A stretch of 64,000 nucleotides of DNA, from NCBI GenBank assembly GCA_011390465.1, contig JAABSH010000012.1, positions 1 to 64,000 of the forward strand. The letters run 5' to 3'. The stretch is from Desulfobacteraceae bacterium. GTDB taxonomy: Bacteria; Desulfobacterota; Desulfobacteria; Desulfobacterales; Desulfosalsimonadaceae. The notes below the pieces were generated by a model. That model did not search any database. It was not told the origin of the DNA and saw nothing but the letters and a program-made list of their open reading frames with translations. Below are positions 1-9,137 of the stretch, in pieces. The stretch's first letter is position 1. Every line of letters begins with the position of its first letter. Made by a program: the position numbers and the translations under genes.

Positions 1-750
1 CTGGATGAGGATGATGATAAAAACAACGCCATTATGTCCATCAATGCCGGTGCCGGCGGCACGGAAGCCCAGGACTGGGCGGAAATGCTGTTTCGCATGT
101 ATTCCCGGTGGATCGAGCACAAGGGGTTCAAGCTCAACATGATCGATTATCAGGCCGGGGATGAGGCGGGCATCAAAGGGGTGACATTTTCCGTGAGCGG
201 CGATTACGCATACGGATATCTCAAAACCGAATCCGGGGTGCACCGGCTGGTGCGGATTTCGCCGTTTAATGCCAATGGCAAGCGCCATACCTCTTTTGCT
301 TCTGTGTTTGTTTATCCGGAATTAGATGATGATATTGAAGTGGATATTGATGAAAATGATCTTCGCATCGATACCTTCCGGGCCAGCGGGGCCGGGGGCC
401 AGCATGTGAACAAAACCAGCAGCGCCATCCGCATCACCCATTTTCCCACGAACATTGTGGTGCAGTGCCAGCAGGAAAAATCCCAGATCCGGAACCGGGA
501 ACTGGCCATGAAAGTGCTGGCCGCCCGGCTGTATCAGATGGAAAAGGAAAAACAGAAAAAGAAACTTCAGGAAATGCACGACACCAAAGATGAAATCGCC
601 TGGGGCAGCCAGATTCGCTCCTATGTGCTGCATCCCTATCAGATGGTCAAAGACCACCGGATCCACATGGATGTGGGAAATGTGGACGCGGTGCTGGACG
701 GGGATCTGGATCCGTTTATTGAGGGTGTGCTGTTGTCCGGACGATCGTGA
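1..750 (+). CDS. prfB: Peptide chain release factor 2 (5' truncated by window edge)
   Basis: Class I release factor that recognises UGA and UAA in the ribosomal A site and triggers peptidyl-tRNA hydrolysis. The reading frame is open from base 1, so the ORF-track start at 34 is only an internal Met. About 249 of the usual ~365 residues are visible; the N-terminal domain, and any autoregulatory frameshift site, lie outside the window. The SPF anticodon-like motif (RISPFNANG) marks RF2 rather than RF1. The catalytic GGQ loop ([10 protein letters not shown]) and the following conserved TNIVVQCQ segment are intact. The HD-hydrolase gene follows within 20 bases of the stop. Identification is secure. 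Confidence 0.97.
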   Translation: MDEDDDKNNAIMSINAGAGGTEAQDWAEMLFRMYSRWIEHKGFKLNMIDYQAGDEAGIKGVTFSVSGDYAYGYLKTESGVHRLVRISPFNANGKRHTSFASVFVYPELDDDIEVDIDENDLRIDTFRASGAGGQHVNKTSSAIRITHFPTNIVVQCQQEKSQIRNRELAMKVLAARLYQMEKEKQKKKLQEMHDTKDEIAWGSQIRSYVLHPYQMVKDHRIHMDVGNVDAVLDGDLDPFIEGVLLSGRS

Positions 751-767
751 CAGCCTGTTTTGCCGGT

Positions 768-1352
768 ATGAATCCTTTTGATATTATTGCCAGATATTAT
801 GACCCGGCATCTGATGCCGGCTCCCGGCTGATCCGGCATTCAGAAGCAGTGGCGGAAAAAGCCCTTTTTATTGCAAAAAATCGGGTTTGCCGCAAACCGG
901 ATCTTCAGTTTATTAAAGACGCCGCGCTTTTGCATGACATCGGTATTTTTTACACCAACGCGCCGTCCATCGGGTGTTTGGGCACCTCCCCCTATGTGTG
1001 CCACGGGTATCTGGGCAGAGCGCTGATGGAGGAATTGGGGTTTCCCCGGCACGCTTTGGTGTGTGAACGGCATGTGGGCGCGGGGCTGAGCGCTGATGAG
1101 ATAAGCACCTATCATCTGCCCCTGCCGGTGCGGGATATGGTGCCGGAAACTCTGGAAGAGGAGATCGTCTGCTATGCAGATAAATTTTTTTCCAAAAACG
1201 GGGAAAACACGGAAAAAGAACTGCCCATGGCCGCGGTGATGGCAAAAATTAAAACCTATGGCCCGGCCCAGCTTGCCCGGTTTAAAACCTGGGCAGAACG
1301 GTTTGAGGCGTCGGTGTTTCACCTCTGGCAGTTGGAAACCAGTGGCGCTTAA
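768..1352 (+). CDS. HD-superfamily phosphohydrolase, uncharacterised
   Basis: Small stand-alone HD-domain protein of about 194 residues, probably a metal-dependent phosphohydrolase of unknown substrate. Visible motifs are an early His (IRHSEAVAEKAL), the metal-binding LLHDIG pair, a downstream CHGYLG, CERHVGAG, and a late Asp in CYADKFFSK. Together these give the usual H...HD...H...D pattern. I place the start at ATG 768 (MNPFDIIARYY) because relatives, as I recall them, begin with MNP. The track's GTG at 747 overlaps the prfB stop and adds seven residues of no evident value. Neither start has a good ribosome site, so translation may be coupled to prfB. Physiological role unknown. Confidence 0.85.
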   Translation: MNPFDIIARYYDPASDAGSRLIRHSEAVAEKALFIAKNRVCRKPDLQFIKDAALLHDIGIFYTNAPSIGCLGTSPYVCHGYLGRALMEELGFPRHALVCERHVGAGLSADEISTYHLPLPVRDMVPETLEEEIVCYADKFFSKNGENTEKELPMAAVMAKIKTYGPAQLARFKTWAERFEASVFHLWQLETSGA

Positions 1353-1389
1353 ATTTTTTTTTGTTAATCGGGATCGGACGCACGCCAAC

Positions 1390-3000
1390 ATGGACATTCA
1401 CCAGATCATACGGTTTTATTTTATTACGGATGAAAATGCCCCGGATCTCTCTATGCTCCAGCAGGTCGAGATTGCTGTGCGTGCCGGCGCCACAGCGGTG
1501 CAGTACCGCAACAAGATTTTTTCGCCGGAAAATTTCACAGAGCTTTCAGCCATCCATGAGTTGTGCGCCCGCCACAGCGTGCCGCTCATTGTAAACGATG
1601 ATATGATTCTTGCAAAAGCCGTGGACGCGGACGGCGTGCACCTGGGCCAGGATGATGAAAATGCCGCGGCTGCCAGACAGATTTTGGGTCCGGACGCCAT
1701 TATCGGTATTTCCGTGTCCACATTGGCAGAGCTGGCAAAAACCGATCTGCGGCATTGTGATTATATCGGCACCGGCCCGGTTTTTGCCACATCCACAAAA
1801 CCCGACGCCCATGCCGTGATCGGTCTTGAGGGGCTTGCAGCAGTGGCAGCCGCCGCTTCCGTGCCCATGGTGGCCATTGGCGGCATTGATGCTTCCCGGG
1901 CCGGGTCCTGTTTTTCCCATGGGGCTGCGGGCGTGTCCGTGATTACCTGTATTTCAAGGGCCCGGGATCCCGCAGCACAGGCGGTAGCGCTGGCAGCGGT
2001 CTGTGGATGTGCGCCGCGCACTTTGCAGCCGCCGTGGAACAGTGAATTCGGCCTGATTGAAAAACTGACAGCCGGGCCTTTCCAGGATGTAAAAAAATCC
2101 CCATCAGTGCTTAAAGTCGGACCCGGCGATGACGCGGCCCTGCTGGAGACCATTGCCCGGCCCGTGGTGACCACGGACACCCAGCAGGAGAATGTGCATT
2201 TCCGGCGGCGGTGGCAACGGTGGGATCAGATCGGTGAAAAAGCAGTGGCCGTCACGTTCAGTGATCTGGCAGCGTCCTATGCCCGGCCCCTGAGCCTTTT
2301 TGTCAACTTGTCCCTGCCGCCGCATATGGCGGATACGGATCTGGAAGCCGTGTATGCCGGCATCCGCCGGGGGCTTAAAAAATATGGCGCGGTGCTGGGA
2401 GGCGGTAATATTTCCAGGGGCCGGGAGTTTTCCCTGGATTTGTTTGCCCTGGGCAGCGGCCACCCGGAGATTTTTCCCCGGCGGTCAAATGCCCGGCCCG
2501 GTTACGGCCTCTATGTAACCGGCCCGCTGGGACTGGCCCGGGCCGGGATGGAATGCCTGAAAAAAAATGACACGGCATATTCCGGGCTAATTGAAAAATT
2601 TATTTGTCCGGTTGCCCGGTTTGATGCGGCGGAAATTCTGGCAAAAAACCGGGTCTGCTGTGTGATGGACATCAGCGACGGCCTGGCAGGCGATGCCGGA
2701 CATCTGGCCCGGGCGTCCCGGATTTCCATCCGGTTTTATCCGGCCGGATTTGTGATCGACCCGGAACTCTCAGAATTTTGCGGAAACTATCACCTGCAAC
2801 CGGAAACCCTGCTCCTGGCCGGCGGGGAAGATTATGAACTGCTGTTTGCCTGTCCGCCGGAAGTATTTGAGCGGATAACACCCGCATTGCCGGCCGCGTT
2901 TCAGGTGGGAACATGCGTGCCGTTTTCCGGTGTTCTGCTTGAAAATTGTCCTGAATCGGTGGTGCCGTTTCAGCATGGTTCCCGGTCAGCACAGTTTTAG
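1390..3000 (+). CDS. thiEL: Fused thiamine-phosphate synthase / thiamine-monophosphate kinase (ThiE-ThiL)
   Basis: A 536-residue bifunctional enzyme for the last two steps of thiamine diphosphate synthesis. Residues ~1-205 are ThiE (HMP-PP plus thiazole phosphate to TMP), seen from AVQYRNK, LIVNDD, DGVHLGQDD, the GTGPVFATSTK phosphate loop and VPMVAIGGI. Residues ~215-536 are ThiL (TMP to TPP with ATP), seen from GPGDDAA, NVHFRR, GGGNISRG, MDISDGLAGD and LLAGGEDYELLFA. The ORF track starts at 1258 inside the previous gene. I prefer ATG 1390 (MDIHQIIRFYFITDEN) because the ThiE fold begins there. The ThiE motif is Tyr-Arg-Asn rather than the common LREK, a mild divergence. No TPP riboswitch is apparent upstream. 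Confidence 0.93.
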   Translation: MDIHQIIRFYFITDENAPDLSMLQQVEIAVRAGATAVQYRNKIFSPENFTELSAIHELCARHSVPLIVNDDMILAKAVDADGVHLGQDDENAAAARQILGPDAIIGISVSTLAELAKTDLRHCDYIGTGPVFATSTKPDAHAVIGLEGLAAVAAAASVPMVAIGGIDASRAGSCFSHGAAGVSVITCISRARDPAAQAVALAAVCGCAPRTLQPPWNSEFGLIEKLTAGPFQDVKKSPSVLKVGPGDDAALLETIARPVVTTDTQQENVHFRRRWQRWDQIGEKAVAVTFSDLAASYARPLSLFVNLSLPPHMADTDLEAVYAGIRRGLKKYGAVLGGGNISRGREFSLDLFALGSGHPEIFPRRSNARPGYGLYVTGPLGLARAGMECLKKNDTAYSGLIEKFICPVARFDAAEILAKNRVCCVMDISDGLAGDAGHLARASRISIRFYPAGFVIDPELSEFCGNYHLQPETLLLAGGEDYELLFACPPEVFERITPALPAAFQVGTCVPFSGVLLENCPESVVPFQHGSRSAQF

Positions 3001-3050
3001 GTCAGCATGGTCTTTGGGAACAATAGACTACCAATAAAAGGGGATGAAAA

Positions 3051-3494
3051 GTGAAATACAGTGAAGCCTCCCAGGGCCGGATTTTTGTGATCCGGCTGGA
3101 AGACGGGGATATTGTGCATGAGGCCATCGAAGCGTTTGCCAGAGAAGTATCCTTGCGTGCTGCGGCTTTGATTGCCGTGGGCGGCGCGGACAAAGGAAGC
3201 CGGCTGGTGGTGGGGCCGGCGGATGGACGCGCGGAAACCATTGACCCCATGACCCGGGTGCTTGCCAATGTGCATGAGGTGGCCGGCACCGGCACGATTT
3301 TTCCGGATAGGGCCGGCACCCCCAAGCTGCACATGCACATGGCCTGCGGCCGGAACAATGATACCACCACCGGGTGCGTGAGAGCCGGCGTCCGGGTATG
3401 GCAGGTGCTGGAGGTGGTGGTATTCGAGCTCACCAATACCCGCGCCGGCCGATTTCATGATCCGGTGACCGGATTTGAACTGTTGGTACCCTAA
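3051..3494 (+). CDS. PPC/DUF296 domain protein
   Basis: Stand-alone 147-residue PPC (DUF296) domain, the fold shared with plant AT-hook nuclear proteins. In bacteria these form trimers, sometimes bind metal or DNA, and have no settled function. The diagnostic stretch is PKLHMHMACGR with its HxH pair, followed by TTTGCV and the C-terminal EVVVFELTN strand. It starts with GTG at 3051, about nine bases after a GGGG ribosome site. It lies 50 bases after thiEL and 30 bases before manC in the same direction, so it could be co-transcribed. No DNA-binding tail is present. Confidence 0.85.
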   Translation: MKYSEASQGRIFVIRLEDGDIVHEAIEAFAREVSLRAAALIAVGGADKGSRLVVGPADGRAETIDPMTRVLANVHEVAGTGTIFPDRAGTPKLHMHMACGRNNDTTTGCVRAGVRVWQVLEVVVFELTNTRAGRFHDPVTGFELLVP

Positions 3495-3524
3495 CAAACC
3501 AGCGATTGAAAAAGGAGAAAATCA

Positions 3525-4985
3525 TTGATTATTCCTGTGATCCTGGCCGGCGGATCCGGCACCCGTCTCTGGCCCCTGTCCCGGCAATTATATCCCAAGC
3601 AGCTGCTGGCCCTGACGGGAACCCATACCATGATTCAAAATACCCTGCTGCGCCTGGCGAATTTTGACCAGACCGGTCCGCCCATGATCATTGGCAATGA
3701 AAATCAGCGGTTTCTGGTGGCCCGGCAGCTGGCGGACATCAATATTCAGCCGTACGCCATTTTTCTTGAGCCGGTGGGCCGAAACACCGCGCCGGCAGTG
3801 GCGGTGGCGGCCCTCAAAGCGGCGGCCTTGGATCCCGGCGCCCTGATTCTGGTGCTGCCGGCGGATCATCTGATTGCGGATGTGGCCGCGTTTCATGAGG
3901 CCCTGGGCCTTGCCGCAAAGTTTGCGGATCGTGAATTTCTGGTCACCTTCGGCATCGTGCCGGACCGGCCGGAAACCGGATATGGATACATTCGCAAAGG
4001 CGATCCCGCAAGCCTTGAAAAAGCCCAAACTGATCTGGAAAGTGAGGCTTACGCGATCCGGGAATTTGTGGAAAAACCGGATGCTGAAACCGCCCGCCAG
4101 TATCTGTCTTCCGGAGAATACTGCTGGAACAGCGGCATGTTCATGTTTAAAGCCGAAACCGTGCTGGCCGAACTCCGGCGCTATGTGCCGGAGATCGTGG
4201 CCGCCTGTGAAAACGCCATGAACATGAACCCGGGACGGCCAAAACAGGATCAACCGGAACAGGCCTTTTTTTATCTGGACCCTGCGGCATTTCAGGTCTG
4301 TCCGTCGGATTCCATTGACTATGCGGTCATGGAAAAAACGGATCGGGGGATTATGGTGCCCCTGGATGCGGGATGGGATGATCTGGGTTCCTGGGAGGCC
4401 TTGTGGAATATCGGTGAAAAAGACGATGCCGGCAATGTGGTGGAAGGCGATGTGGTGTGCGTGGATGTGAAAAATTCCCTGATTCAGTCCCACAGCCGGC
4501 TGGTAACAGTGCTGGGATTGCGGAATCTGGCAGTGGTGGAAACCCCGGATGCTCTCTTGGTGTCATCTTTGTCCGGCACCCAGGGAGTCAAGAAAATTGT
4601 GGATATCCTGAAAGCGGACCGGCGAGCGGAAACCCGGACCTTTCCCCGGGAAGTCCGATCTTGGGGAACTGTGGCGCTCCTGGAAAAAGGCAGGGATTTT
4701 CAGGTCCGCAAAATCACGCTGGACCCTGGACAGCAACTGCGCTCAAGCGCTCATGCCCGCGGCACCGGCGCCTGGACCATTGTCCAGGGTGTTGGCCGGC
4801 TGAGTTCAGCAAATGGCGCCAACACGGGAAATTTATTTCAACCGATTGAATTGTCAGCCCATCAATCCTGTTCTTTATCCCTGGAGCAGGGCCTTGTGCT
4901 GGAAAATACCGGCCAGGCCCCCCTTGTTTTGATCGAAGTGGCCGCCGGCATCCAGCCGGAGCGGGATCACTGGGAGAGTGCCTGA
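3525..4985 (+). CDS. manC: Mannose-1-phosphate guanylyltransferase with degenerate isomerase-type cupin
   Basis: Makes GDP-mannose from GTP and mannose-1-phosphate for polysaccharide synthesis. The start is TTG 3525 behind AAGGAGAA. The nucleotidyltransferase domain (~1-340) shows the signature LAGGSGTRLWPLSR followed by YPKQLL, then LPADHLI, FVEKPDAETA, WNSGMFMF and DYAVMEK. The C-terminal ~110 residues align by position to the type II phosphomannose-isomerase cupin. The metal-binding pattern, normally Q-H-R-E-W, reads SSAHARGTGAWTIVQG here: one His remains, but Gln and Glu are replaced. I infer that guanylyltransferase activity is retained and isomerase activity is doubtful. Length (486) is normal for the bifunctional family. 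Confidence 0.93.
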   Translation: MIIPVILAGGSGTRLWPLSRQLYPKQLLALTGTHTMIQNTLLRLANFDQTGPPMIIGNENQRFLVARQLADINIQPYAIFLEPVGRNTAPAVAVAALKAAALDPGALILVLPADHLIADVAAFHEALGLAAKFADREFLVTFGIVPDRPETGYGYIRKGDPASLEKAQTDLESEAYAIREFVEKPDAETARQYLSSGEYCWNSGMFMFKAETVLAELRRYVPEIVAACENAMNMNPGRPKQDQPEQAFFYLDPAAFQVCPSDSIDYAVMEKTDRGIMVPLDAGWDDLGSWEALWNIGEKDDAGNVVEGDVVCVDVKNSLIQSHSRLVTVLGLRNLAVVETPDALLVSSLSGTQGVKKIVDILKADRRAETRTFPREVRSWGTVALLEKGRDFQVRKITLDPGQQLRSSAHARGTGAWTIVQGVGRLSSANGANTGNLFQPIELSAHQSCSLSLEQGLVLENTGQAPLVLIEVAAGIQPERDHWESA

Positions 4986-5032
4986 CTCGGGCATTTGTCA
5001 GCAATCTGTAAAACAGAGAAAGAAAGATATCT

Positions 5033-5860
5033 ATGGCGCCATTACAAGCGGTCATTCTTGGGGCAATTCAGGGGCTGACCGAATTTTTTCCCGTGAGCAG
5101 TTCCGGGCATCTGGTAATTTTTCAGCAGCTCATGGGGCTCAACGAGCCGGTGCTGCTGTTTGACATCAGTGTGCATGTGGGAACCCTGGCCGCGATTTTA
5201 TGTTATTATGTTAAAGATATTCTGCGGCTGGCAACCGCTTTTTCCCGGGTGTTTCCCTGGGGAGAGCCAAAAAACAGCCAGCCGGTTTCTCCGGAAACCC
5301 TGGCGGACAGCCGAATGGCATGGCTGATTATTGCGGGAACCGTGCCCACGGCCCTTATCGGTTACGGGCTGAACACGGTTTCAGATGTGCTGTTTTCTTC
5401 TCTTGTCCTGGTGGGACTGGCCCTGGTGGCGACCGGCACCATTGTTCTTGCTACCCGGTGGGCCCAGCCGGACCCGGGAAAGGGGTCCGCGGTAACCCTT
5501 AAAACCGCGTTATGGATCGGAACCGTGCAGGGCGTGGCCGTGATACCGGGAATTTCCCGCTCCGGTTCCACCATTGCGGCGGCGTTGTTTTGCGGGATTG
5601 ACCGGGATACAGCGGCCCGGTTTTCGTTTCTGCTGTCCGTTCCCGCGATTCTGGGGGCCCTGGTGCTGGAAATATCAGGCGGTGATGCCGGTACCGGCGG
5701 GGTGTCCGCGGGTGTCATTGCCATTGGGACGGCTGCGGCGTTTGTGGTGGGGTATGCCGCCCTCAGCCTGCTGGTGAAAATGGTAAAAAAAGGGCGGTTG
5801 TATGTGTTTGCGCCGTATTGTTTTTTGCTCGCAGCAGCTGCCCTCATGGCGGGGGGATAA
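5033..5860 (+). CDS. uppP: Undecaprenyl-diphosphatase
   Basis: Integral membrane phosphatase (BacA/UppP family, 275 aa) that dephosphorylates undecaprenyl diphosphate so the lipid carrier can be reused for peptidoglycan and other envelope polymers. Both family signatures are present: GLTEFFPVSSSGHL near the N-terminus and PGISRSGSTI in the middle. Several hydrophobic helices follow to the C-terminus (FAPYCFLLAAAALMAGG). A GAGAAAGAAAG purine stretch precedes ATG 5033. Its position 47 bases after manC puts two envelope-polysaccharide functions together. It converges with the GGDEF gene, and I see no strong terminator in the 20-base gap. Confidence 0.96.
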   Translation: MAPLQAVILGAIQGLTEFFPVSSSGHLVIFQQLMGLNEPVLLFDISVHVGTLAAILCYYVKDILRLATAFSRVFPWGEPKNSQPVSPETLADSRMAWLIIAGTVPTALIGYGLNTVSDVLFSSLVLVGLALVATGTIVLATRWAQPDPGKGSAVTLKTALWIGTVQGVAVIPGISRSGSTIAAALFCGIDRDTAARFSFLLSVPAILGALVLEISGGDAGTGGVSAGVIAIGTAAAFVVGYAALSLLVKMVKKGRLYVFAPYCFLLAAAALMAGG

Positions 5861-5880
5861 CAGGCAGTCTGGTGAGTCTC

Positions 5881-6879
5881 TTAGATGCCGGGATGTTCAA
5901 ACTGCACAACATGATTTTTGCCGTGGCTTTTTGCCATGTACAGGGCTTTGTCCGCCCAGGCGATCATGTTTTCCGGTTTTACGGACGGTTCGGGAACACA
6001 GGATACCACCCCGATGCTCACGGTTACCCAGTTGCTTACCATGGAAGATGAATGCGGGATTTGAAGCCCGAAAATATGCTCCCGGATGTTTTCCGCCAGA
6101 CCCGCTGCAATATCGCTTTCCACGCCAAACAATACAATGGCAAACTCTTCTCCGCCGTAACGGGCGATAAAATCACTTTCCCGTTTGATGGTATCATGGA
6201 TGGCGCCGGAAATAAGTTTTAAACAGTCATCTCCGGCCAGGTGTCCGTAGGTGTCGTTATAGAGTTTGAAATTGTCGATATCCATCATTAACAGGGAAAT
6301 GGGAATGGCCAGCCGGGTGGCGGACGCCATGAGTTTTTTAAACATGTAATCAAAATACCGGCGGTTGGGAATGCCGGTAAGACCGTCGGAATTGGACAGC
6401 CGTTCCAGCAGAACATTGGCCTGCTCCAGTTTTCGGGTGGTCTCTACCAGATGGTGTTCCCGCTCCCGGAGCCGGTCCACCTCGGATTTGAAATGCAGAA
6501 TGGACCGGACCCGCGCGTGCAGTTCCAGTTTGTTGACCGGCTTGGCCAGAAAATCAATGGCGCCGGCTTTAAAAGCCGTTTGAATATGCTCTGATGAAGA
6601 ATAGGCGGTAAGGATTACAATGGGAATGTCGGCACTGCGGCGGTGATTTTTGATCATCCGGCAGGCCTCGATACCGTCAATCCCCTGCAGGACAATATCC
6701 ATGATGATCAGCTCAATCTTTGGCAGCGGTGTTTCACTGTTGTCCGCATACAAGCCGAGAATCCGGAAGGCATCTTCCGCAGATTCCGCCTGAACCGTAT
6801 CTCTGAACCCGCCATCCGCCAGAAAAGACGTGATGATTTTCCGGGTTACCGGTACGTCGTCAATGATCAGGATGCTCAT
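5881..6879 (-). CDS. Response regulator with GGDEF output (diguanylate cyclase)
   Basis: A 332-residue two-domain cytoplasmic regulator. The N-terminal receiver (~1-125) has the acidic pair DD (7-8), the phospho-acceptor in LIIMDIVLQG (Asp61), LTAY and AKPVNK. A coiled-coil-like linker (LREREHHLVETTRKLEQAN) leads to a GGDEF domain (~165-332) with the active-site variant ARYGGEEF. An RESD inhibitory site lies five residues before GGEEF, so it should make c-di-GMP with product inhibition. The ATG at 6879 follows CGGAG at good distance. No partner kinase gene is adjacent; the HPt gene at 8766 is the nearest phosphorelay component. Confidence 0.93.
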   Translation of the reverse strand: MSILIIDDVPVTRKIITSFLADGGFRDTVQAESAEDAFRILGLYADNSETPLPKIELIIMDIVLQGIDGIEACRMIKNHRRSADIPIVILTAYSSSEHIQTAFKAGAIDFLAKPVNKLELHARVRSILHFKSEVDRLREREHHLVETTRKLEQANVLLERLSNSDGLTGIPNRRYFDYMFKKLMASATRLAIPISLLMMDIDNFKLYNDTYGHLAGDDCLKLISGAIHDTIKRESDFIARYGGEEFAIVLFGVESDIAAGLAENIREHIFGLQIPHSSSMVSNWVTVSIGVVSCVPEPSVKPENMIAWADKALYMAKSHGKNHVVQFEHPGI

Positions 6880-7068
6880 GGCCGCTCCGGGTTAAATTTT
6901 TTTTTGCATGTCCTGATTTTGGGCAAAAAACCCGTCAAGTGAAGTGGAATACAGGAAACCGTAGGATATTTTAATGCACTATGGTTAATTTAGATGCGCC
7001 AAAAAAATTTGTCAACGGCTCTTTTTCATCCTTTTTTGTTTTGACTGCCCGCCGGACGAAGGGCCACA

Positions 7069-8613
7069 TCAGGGGGCCGGCTGGTGATGGGGGTCCAGGA
7101 GATCCGTAACTTCCTTGACCGGGTTGAACGTAATTTTCGGAACTTCTACAAATACTGAATTCCAGTATGCCATGGCCCCGTTCCACAGCCCGGGAAGTTC
7201 CAGGGCTTTGAGATCCCGGCCGTTTTGGGATTTGGTGGTGATAAAGACTGCCAGATTGTCCACATAATCCAGAAGGTTGAATTTTTTGCCCTGCCAGTTC
7301 CGGACACCGCATACCAGATCCACGGGATTGAAATGGGCCAGACGGTTTACAATGGCGCGCTGATCCGGCGCGTCAAGGTTGATCTGCGCGGATTCAACAA
7401 TCTGCGGCGCCCTGTAGTCGGTGCGGTTTTTTACCCAGAACGGCCCGCCGCCGGGATCGCCCGTATTTGGCACCATGCCGCAGACCCGCAGGGGCCGGTC
7501 CAGCATCCGGACAAGGGTTTGTTGCTTTTCAGCATTGCTTTGGGAATGAAAATTTTTCGGCAGGGGAAGCTGGAGCTCTTTTTGCAGGAAATCACAGATG
7601 GCAGTTGTCAGGGACGCATCCGCGGTTTTTTCATGCAGCCGGCGCAGGAAATCAAAAATCTGCTGCTGGAGCCGGATAAATTCACCGCACAGAATTTTTT
7701 TCCATTTTGTCAGTTCCCCGCTGAACCGGTCGTGGGCCACGTTGTCGACGTTTTTAATAAAGATAATGTCCGCATCCACTTGGTTGAGATTTTCAATCAA
7801 GGCGCCATGGCCCCCGGGCCGGAACAGGAGACTGCCGTCCGGCAGGCGAAAGGGCTGGTTGTCCATGTCCACGGCAATGGTATCGGTGCCTGGGGACTGG
7901 GTGGAAAAAGAAATATGAAACCGTACTCCGTGGCTGTTTTCGTATGAATCGCGAATGGATTCGGAAAACGACATAAACCGGTCCTTAAATGCTGCCGGCA
8001 CCGTAAAATGGAGCACACACGCCCCTGTTTCAGAGCGCGCATAACCGTCGGCTTCCACCAGATGTTCTTCAAAGGCCGTCCGGTGGCGTTCAGGATAGGA
8101 ATGAAATTTGATCAGTCCTTTGGGCAGGGCCGCATAGCCCAGACCGGCGTCGGTAAGCAGATGGCGGAGCACCGGCGCCATGTTTTTCCCCGCGATCAGG
8201 GCGTCAAGATCCATGCCCCGGTCTGCCAGAGACGCTTTGAGATCCGTGTAAAACGCGAACCGGCGGCAATTGTCCCCCAAAAAGGATAAAAGCGCCGTAT
8301 CCGGCGGGGGCTGGTTTTTGCCGAGGGCGTCATGGGCCTTGATCAGGTTTTTGAACATCCGGGTGGCGGCCCCGGATGCAGGGACAAATTTGACCAGTGT
8401 TTTTTGCGGCGCCGCGGATGCGTAGCGGTCCAGGTTTTTCCGGATTTGATTTTCTTTCAGTATTTTAATGCCATCGCCCGGGGTGCAGGCACGATCCAGC
8501 GCGATAAACGGAGTGCCCCGGGAGAATAACTTCAGCTGGGATTGTATTTTTTCCGGTGTTTGTCCGGTTTTCGTGATCTGATGGAGGTCTTTATCGCTCA
8601 ATGGGCATGTCAT
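7069..8613 (-). CDS. DUF4301 family protein
   Basis: Large (514 aa) soluble protein of the DUF4301 family, which I recognise from its N-terminal style (LSDKDLHQITKTGQTPEKI followed by LKLFSRGTPFIALDRACTP) and from KFVPASGAATRMFK. The later GSLLFRPGGHGALIENLNQ and DIIFIKNVDNVAHD resemble the nucleotide-sugar pyrophosphorylase fold. Nucleotidyltransferase activity is only a fold-level inference, and the substrate is unknown. It is transcribed alone on the minus strand; divergent from it, 152 bases away, is the HPt gene. No signal peptide or membrane segment is seen. Confidence 0.8.
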   Translation of the reverse strand: MTCPLSDKDLHQITKTGQTPEKIQSQLKLFSRGTPFIALDRACTPGDGIKILKENQIRKNLDRYASAAPQKTLVKFVPASGAATRMFKNLIKAHDALGKNQPPPDTALLSFLGDNCRRFAFYTDLKASLADRGMDLDALIAGKNMAPVLRHLLTDAGLGYAALPKGLIKFHSYPERHRTAFEEHLVEADGYARSETGACVLHFTVPAAFKDRFMSFSESIRDSYENSHGVRFHISFSTQSPGTDTIAVDMDNQPFRLPDGSLLFRPGGHGALIENLNQVDADIIFIKNVDNVAHDRFSGELTKWKKILCGEFIRLQQQIFDFLRRLHEKTADASLTTAICDFLQKELQLPLPKNFHSQSNAEKQQTLVRMLDRPLRVCGMVPNTGDPGGGPFWVKNRTDYRAPQIVESAQINLDAPDQRAIVNRLAHFNPVDLVCGVRNWQGKKFNLLDYVDNLAVFITTKSQNGRDLKALELPGLWNGAMAYWNSVFVEVPKITFNPVKEVTDLLDPHHQPAP

Positions 8614-8667
8614 GGTTCGCTCCTGATGAAAAGCAGGGTAAAGGGGTCTGTATATTTTTTTTTACTA

Positions 8668-8697
8668 TTGACGAAAACACGCATAAATCACTACGAT
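8668..8697 (+). promoter_or_regulatory. Sigma-70-like promoter for the HPt gene
   Basis: TTGACG at 8668-8673 and TACGAT at 8692-8697 are separated by 18 bases, in the divergent gap between the DUF4301 gene and the HPt gene. They point to the ATG at 8766, leaving a leader of about 60 bases. This is pattern recognition only. Confidence 0.5.
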
Positions 8698-8765
8698 AAT
8701 CCCGCAGTTTGGAATTCCGTGTCAAGGGAAACCTTTTTATAAAAACCTGAAGAAAGCCGCGGCCG

Positions 8766-9137
8766 ATGACGACATTGACAACCGAAACCGGTAAGGCGCT
8801 GCCGGTATTTGATTATGAGGATTTTCTGAACCGCATTGACGGGGATGAGGAACTGCTGCACGAGGTGATTGAAATTTTTCTGGAAGATACCCCGCGGCTG
8901 ATGCGAATTTTTCATGCCGCGGTTCAAACAGGCGATCCTGTTGCCGTGGAGCGGGCGGCCCATACCCTGAAAGGCGCTGCTGCCAATATTTCCGCCCGCC
9001 GGCTGCATGCCCTTTGCCAGCGGATTCAGCAGGCAATCAAGCAGAATGAACCGGATTTTTTAAGTACCGTCCCCCGGCTGCTTGAAGAAAATTTTGACCT
9101 GCTGGAACAAGCGCTTCGGGCTGCCGTTAAACCATAG
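8766..9137 (+). CDS. Stand-alone histidine phosphotransfer (HPt) protein
   Basis: A 123-residue all-helical HPt domain that relays phosphate between hybrid kinases and response regulators. The diagnostic motif is AAHTLKGAAANI with the phospho-accepting His66. The helix before it (LLHEVIEIFLEDTPRLM) and the one after it are typical of the family. There is no kinase in the immediate operon. The gene converges with the kinase-like ORF on the opposite strand, and their 3' ends overlap by about 11 bases. The REC-GGDEF protein 2 kb upstream is a possible but unproven relay partner. Confidence 0.92.
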   Translation: MTTLTTETGKALPVFDYEDFLNRIDGDEELLHEVIEIFLEDTPRLMRIFHAAVQTGDPVAVERAAHTLKGAAANISARRLHALCQRIQQAIKQNEPDFLSTVPRLLEENFDLLEQALRAAVKP

